Below, in pieces: positions 61,706 through 64,000 of a DNA stretch of 64,000 bases. Position 1 is the stretch's first letter. Each line of letters begins with the position of its first letter. The translations under genes and the position numbers were made by a program. This DNA is from Atopsyche davidsoni (taxonomy: Eukaryota; Arthropoda; Insecta; Trichoptera; Hydrobiosidae). The DNA lies in NCBI GenBank assembly GCA_022113835.1, contig JAILWY010000027.1, positions 4,590,501-4,654,500 of the forward strand. The letters run 5' to 3'. Under the pieces are notes generated by a model. That model was not told the DNA's origin. It ran no database searches and saw nothing but the letters and a program-made list of their open reading frames with translations.

Positions 61706-61950
61706 ATATTTGTTTTTATTTTAAAATAGGTTGTGTATGTGTCCTCGTAATATATGTTCAATATTATTATCTGGCTGTATATAATGAACTTCAGTAGTCA
61801 TAAACACCTAAATGGAATTTTGACAGATAGGTGTAGGCAGAGATAATATATATGGTGTAGGTGTTTCGAGCAGCATCAGTTTTTAATAGCAAAAAGCACA
61901 TTGTGCCGAAGATTTTTAATTTAAATTGTACTAATTAAAAATTCTTTAAA

Positions 61951-62331
61951 ATGGCAGAAGAGATACAAAAGAGCCTTCAAAAAGAGCTGGATAAATTTAA
62001 AGGTGCACAGAAGGATTTCCATAAAGCTTTGAATCAACGGAAATTGTTGGATGGCCAACTGAATGAAAGTAAGGCTGTAAAAGATGAACTTGAATTATTG
62101 AAGTCAGATGCTGAAGTATATAAACTTATTGGACCAGTACTTGTTAAACAAGATTTGGAAGATTCTCGCCAAAATGTTACCAAGAGGATGGAGCTTATTT
62201 CTAAAGAACTCAAAAGGACAGACGAGTTGATAACTAATTTGGACAAGAAACAGGAAAATCACACTAAGACCTTAGCTAAATTACAACAAGAATACCAGCA
62301 AGCTCAGTTGAAAGCAGCAATTAAAGTTTAA
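61951..62331 (+). CDS. Pfdn6: Prefoldin subunit 6
   Basis: Beta-type subunit of the hexameric prefoldin chaperone, which hands unfolded actin and tubulin to the TRiC/CCT chaperonin in the cytosol. A single exon encodes 126 aa, normal length for the family. Two long amphipathic helices (LQKELDKFKGAQKDFHKA near the N-terminus, LDKKQENHTKTLAKLQQEYQ near the C-terminus) would form the coiled-coil tentacle. The central VYKLIGPVLVKQDLEDSRQN is the conserved beta-hairpin signature of subunit 6. An AATAAA lies near 62405, ~75 bases past the stop. It is divergent from Tes. Confidence 0.95.
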   Translation: MAEEIQKSLQKELDKFKGAQKDFHKALNQRKLLDGQLNESKAVKDELELLKSDAEVYKLIGPVLVKQDLEDSRQNVTKRMELISKELKRTDELITNLDKKQENHTKTLAKLQQEYQQAQLKAAIKV

Positions 62332-63024
62332 AGTTTCATTTCATTGTATTATTCATTAAATTTCTATAAAACATTTAATTTTCACAATTTTTCTTGATCA
62401 TTTTAATAAATTATGTTACAGCACTGAATAATTATTTTAATTTTATTCTATAATCAAAAACCATTTCACGTATTATTGGGCATATTTAAAATTCCTTATT
62501 TAAAACATAAACATATAAAAAGGTGAAATGTCTATTATAACTAGATCTAAATCTGGTCCATATGTAATAAAAAGGTGAGTGCAAAATGTGAAACTGTATC
62601 GAAGAGTAACTCCAGATTCTTAACTACTGTAAGTTGATTATATATGTAATATTTAAAAATTTATTGACATAGGATCATCATTATTGGTATTGAGATTACA
62701 AGTGTAATAAATCTTAATTGTACTGTAATTCTGAACAAATGGTTTTGTTTTTGTGATTTTATTGATGTATCATACATCATTTCTTGATTACTCTTCGGAT
62801 ATCTTTTAAAATACGGAAAAGTAAAGTAAGTCAGTTGTAAGATATCCGATGGAGACTGTCTAGGAGTGAAGAGAAGCCTTTTAGAAGCTTCGCACACATG
62901 GTTTGTGCAGATGATGCCTAGATGTCGAGGTGCAATGAAGAAATTTAATATTTTATGTACTCTCATAGAAAACTTCATGAAAGTTATGGGATTTCTGTTA
63001 TTGGAACATACGGAGAAAATAAAG
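62332..63024. other. Spacer between Pfdn6 and Tigger element
   Basis: Mostly AT-rich. A less AT-rich block at ~62820-63000 is open on both strands (75 codons + and 142 codons -). Neither translation resembles a family I know. A minus-strand AATAAA occurs near 62757. Nothing can be called. Confidence 0.3.
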
Positions 63025-63030
63025 ATACAC

Positions 63031-64000
63031 ACATACCTCGCTATACGGCCGCTCTTTATACGGCCTTTCGCTATAACGGCCCTATTCAATTAAGGCACGT
63101 TTTCGATATACGGCCTCAAATGTTTTGCTATAAAGGCCAAAAAAAACTTTTTTTCGATGTTATTTTGTTTATGAGCATTATTCAGTATGGCTGGTTTAGA
63201 CTTGTCTGTGAGTGTTTTATGTACATATTTATTACTGATTGTTACACAATAATTGGAAAAATTGGAAATAATTAGGGACATTTTTAGTACGTAAGTACAT
63301 ATGTATGTATGTACAAATTATTTTTTTTTAATATGTATGTATTTTTTACTAAACTTATTTTAACTATTGATTATATGGATTGAGGAGGACAATAACAAAC
63401 GGAGAATGCCAATGAGTCAAATGACTATCCAGGAAAAGACTTTTATAAAAGTATTTTCGAAAATTTGAAGAATGGAGATACCGATGAATCTGCTGAAGAT
63501 GTCACATTCCAAGCAAGCCGAGGATGGTTTGAAAGATTTTAAAATAGATTTAATTTGCATAATTTGAAAATGAAAGGTGAAGCAGCTAGCGCCGATGAGG
63601 CCGCATCTAAGGAATATCCCAACATTTTAAAGGGAATTATTGAAAGAGGTGGTTATAAACCTGAATAAGTGTTTAACGTAGACGAAACAGGGATTTATTG
63701 GACGCGAATGCCTGATCGCACGTATATTTCAAAAACCGAAAAATCTGCGCTTGGTTATAAGGTGTCTAAAGAACGATTAACTTTGCTACTTGGTGCAAAT
63801 GCCGCGCGTGATTTTAAGCTAAAACCACTTTTAATATATTTGTCCGAAAATCCGAGGCCTCTTAAAGGACTAAATAAAAATCAATTACCCGTCATATGGA
63901 AATCCAACAAGAAAGCTTGGATGACTAAAGCTACTTTTGAGGACTGGTTCAAAAATCACTTTTGTACAGAAGTGAAAAAATATTTGCGAGACAATAACTT
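63031..64000 (+). mobile_element. Degenerate pogo/Tigger DDE transposon, cut by window end
   Basis: The left terminal region (63037-63136) carries five copies of a TATA(A)CGGCC-like word, in the style of Tigger subterminal repeats. From ~63410 the plus strand encodes a CENP-B/Tigger-type transposase. It shows ASRGWFERF, then GEAASADEAA, the first catalytic aspartate in FNVDETGIYWTRMP, then LTLLLGANAARDF and TFEDWFKNHF. Two in-frame TAA codons (63540-63542 and 63666-63668) break it. The N-terminal pogo/CENP-B helix-turn-helix domains are missing: only ~270 bases separate the terminal repeat from the surviving frame. The second and third catalytic residues would lie beyond 64000. Confidence 0.85.

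Noticed and set aside
62661..63089. 142-codon minus-strand ORF next to a minus-strand AATAAA
   Set aside because: Not recognisable, also open on the other strand; runs into the Tigger terminal repeats.
1..64000. CRISPR arrays, prokaryotic operons, integrated virus genes
   Set aside because: No regularly spaced repeats with unique spacers, no Shine-Dalgarno-led gene strings, and no viral structural or polymerase frames beyond the transposon fragments listed.

Overview
This window is AT-rich nuclear DNA from an animal, most probably an insect. The genes are split by GT-AG introns and 3' UTRs are long. The set includes Rasputin/G3BP, an H2A.Z/H2Av gene whose first intron follows the start codon, and a Mig-2-like (Mtl) Rho GTPase, which is typical of arthropods and other invertebrates. 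I cannot place it to order from sequence alone. There is no prokaryotic operon, CRISPR array or phage.

Layout, left to right: (1) the last two coding exons of rasputin (rin, + strand, 1123-1737), with a decayed Helitron fragment in the preceding intron and a long 3' UTR. (2) SPARC (+), with a probable non-coding first exon in a GC-rich, pentamer-repeat-bearing patch near 6.2-6.5 kb, a ~10 kb first intron and eight coding exons from 16686 to 24662. (3) A repeat-rich spacer at 24.9-27.0 kb (hAT-like remnant, three ~180 bp tandem units). (4) The histone variant gene His2Av (+, 27382-28421) with a CpG-rich, CCAAT-box promoter. (5) A spacer carrying a DUF4817-type transposase N-terminus (-). (6) Splicing factor SF1 (+, 11 coding exons, 31760-38830). 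(7) Two tandem CREG paralogues (-, 39903-41769 and 43674-45832). (8) An orphan exon-like ORF (-, 47269-47593). (9) Shoc2/Sur-8 (-, intronless CDS 48483-50195), head to head with (10) Mtl (+, 51539-52784). (11) Testin (Tes, -, five coding exons, 57366-61004), divergent from (12) prefoldin subunit 6 (+, 61951-62331). (13) A damaged pogo/Tigger transposon running off the right edge.

All exon models were built by hand from splice signals, reading-phase continuity and recalled family conservation. Every assembled CDS is an exact multiple of three. The genes are housekeeping or signalling genes with no evident joint pathway. The notable content lies in gene-structure oddities (a start codon split by an intron in the second CREG gene, a non-consensus donor in the first, an intron in the His2Av 3' UTR) and in repeats. 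A repeat family with five copies is scattered through introns and spacers, and there are two families of local tandem duplication, one fold-back element, one tRNA-type SINE and fragments of Helitron, hAT, pogo, DUF4817 and non-LTR elements. I found no convincing new biological system; the best leads are listed as findings.
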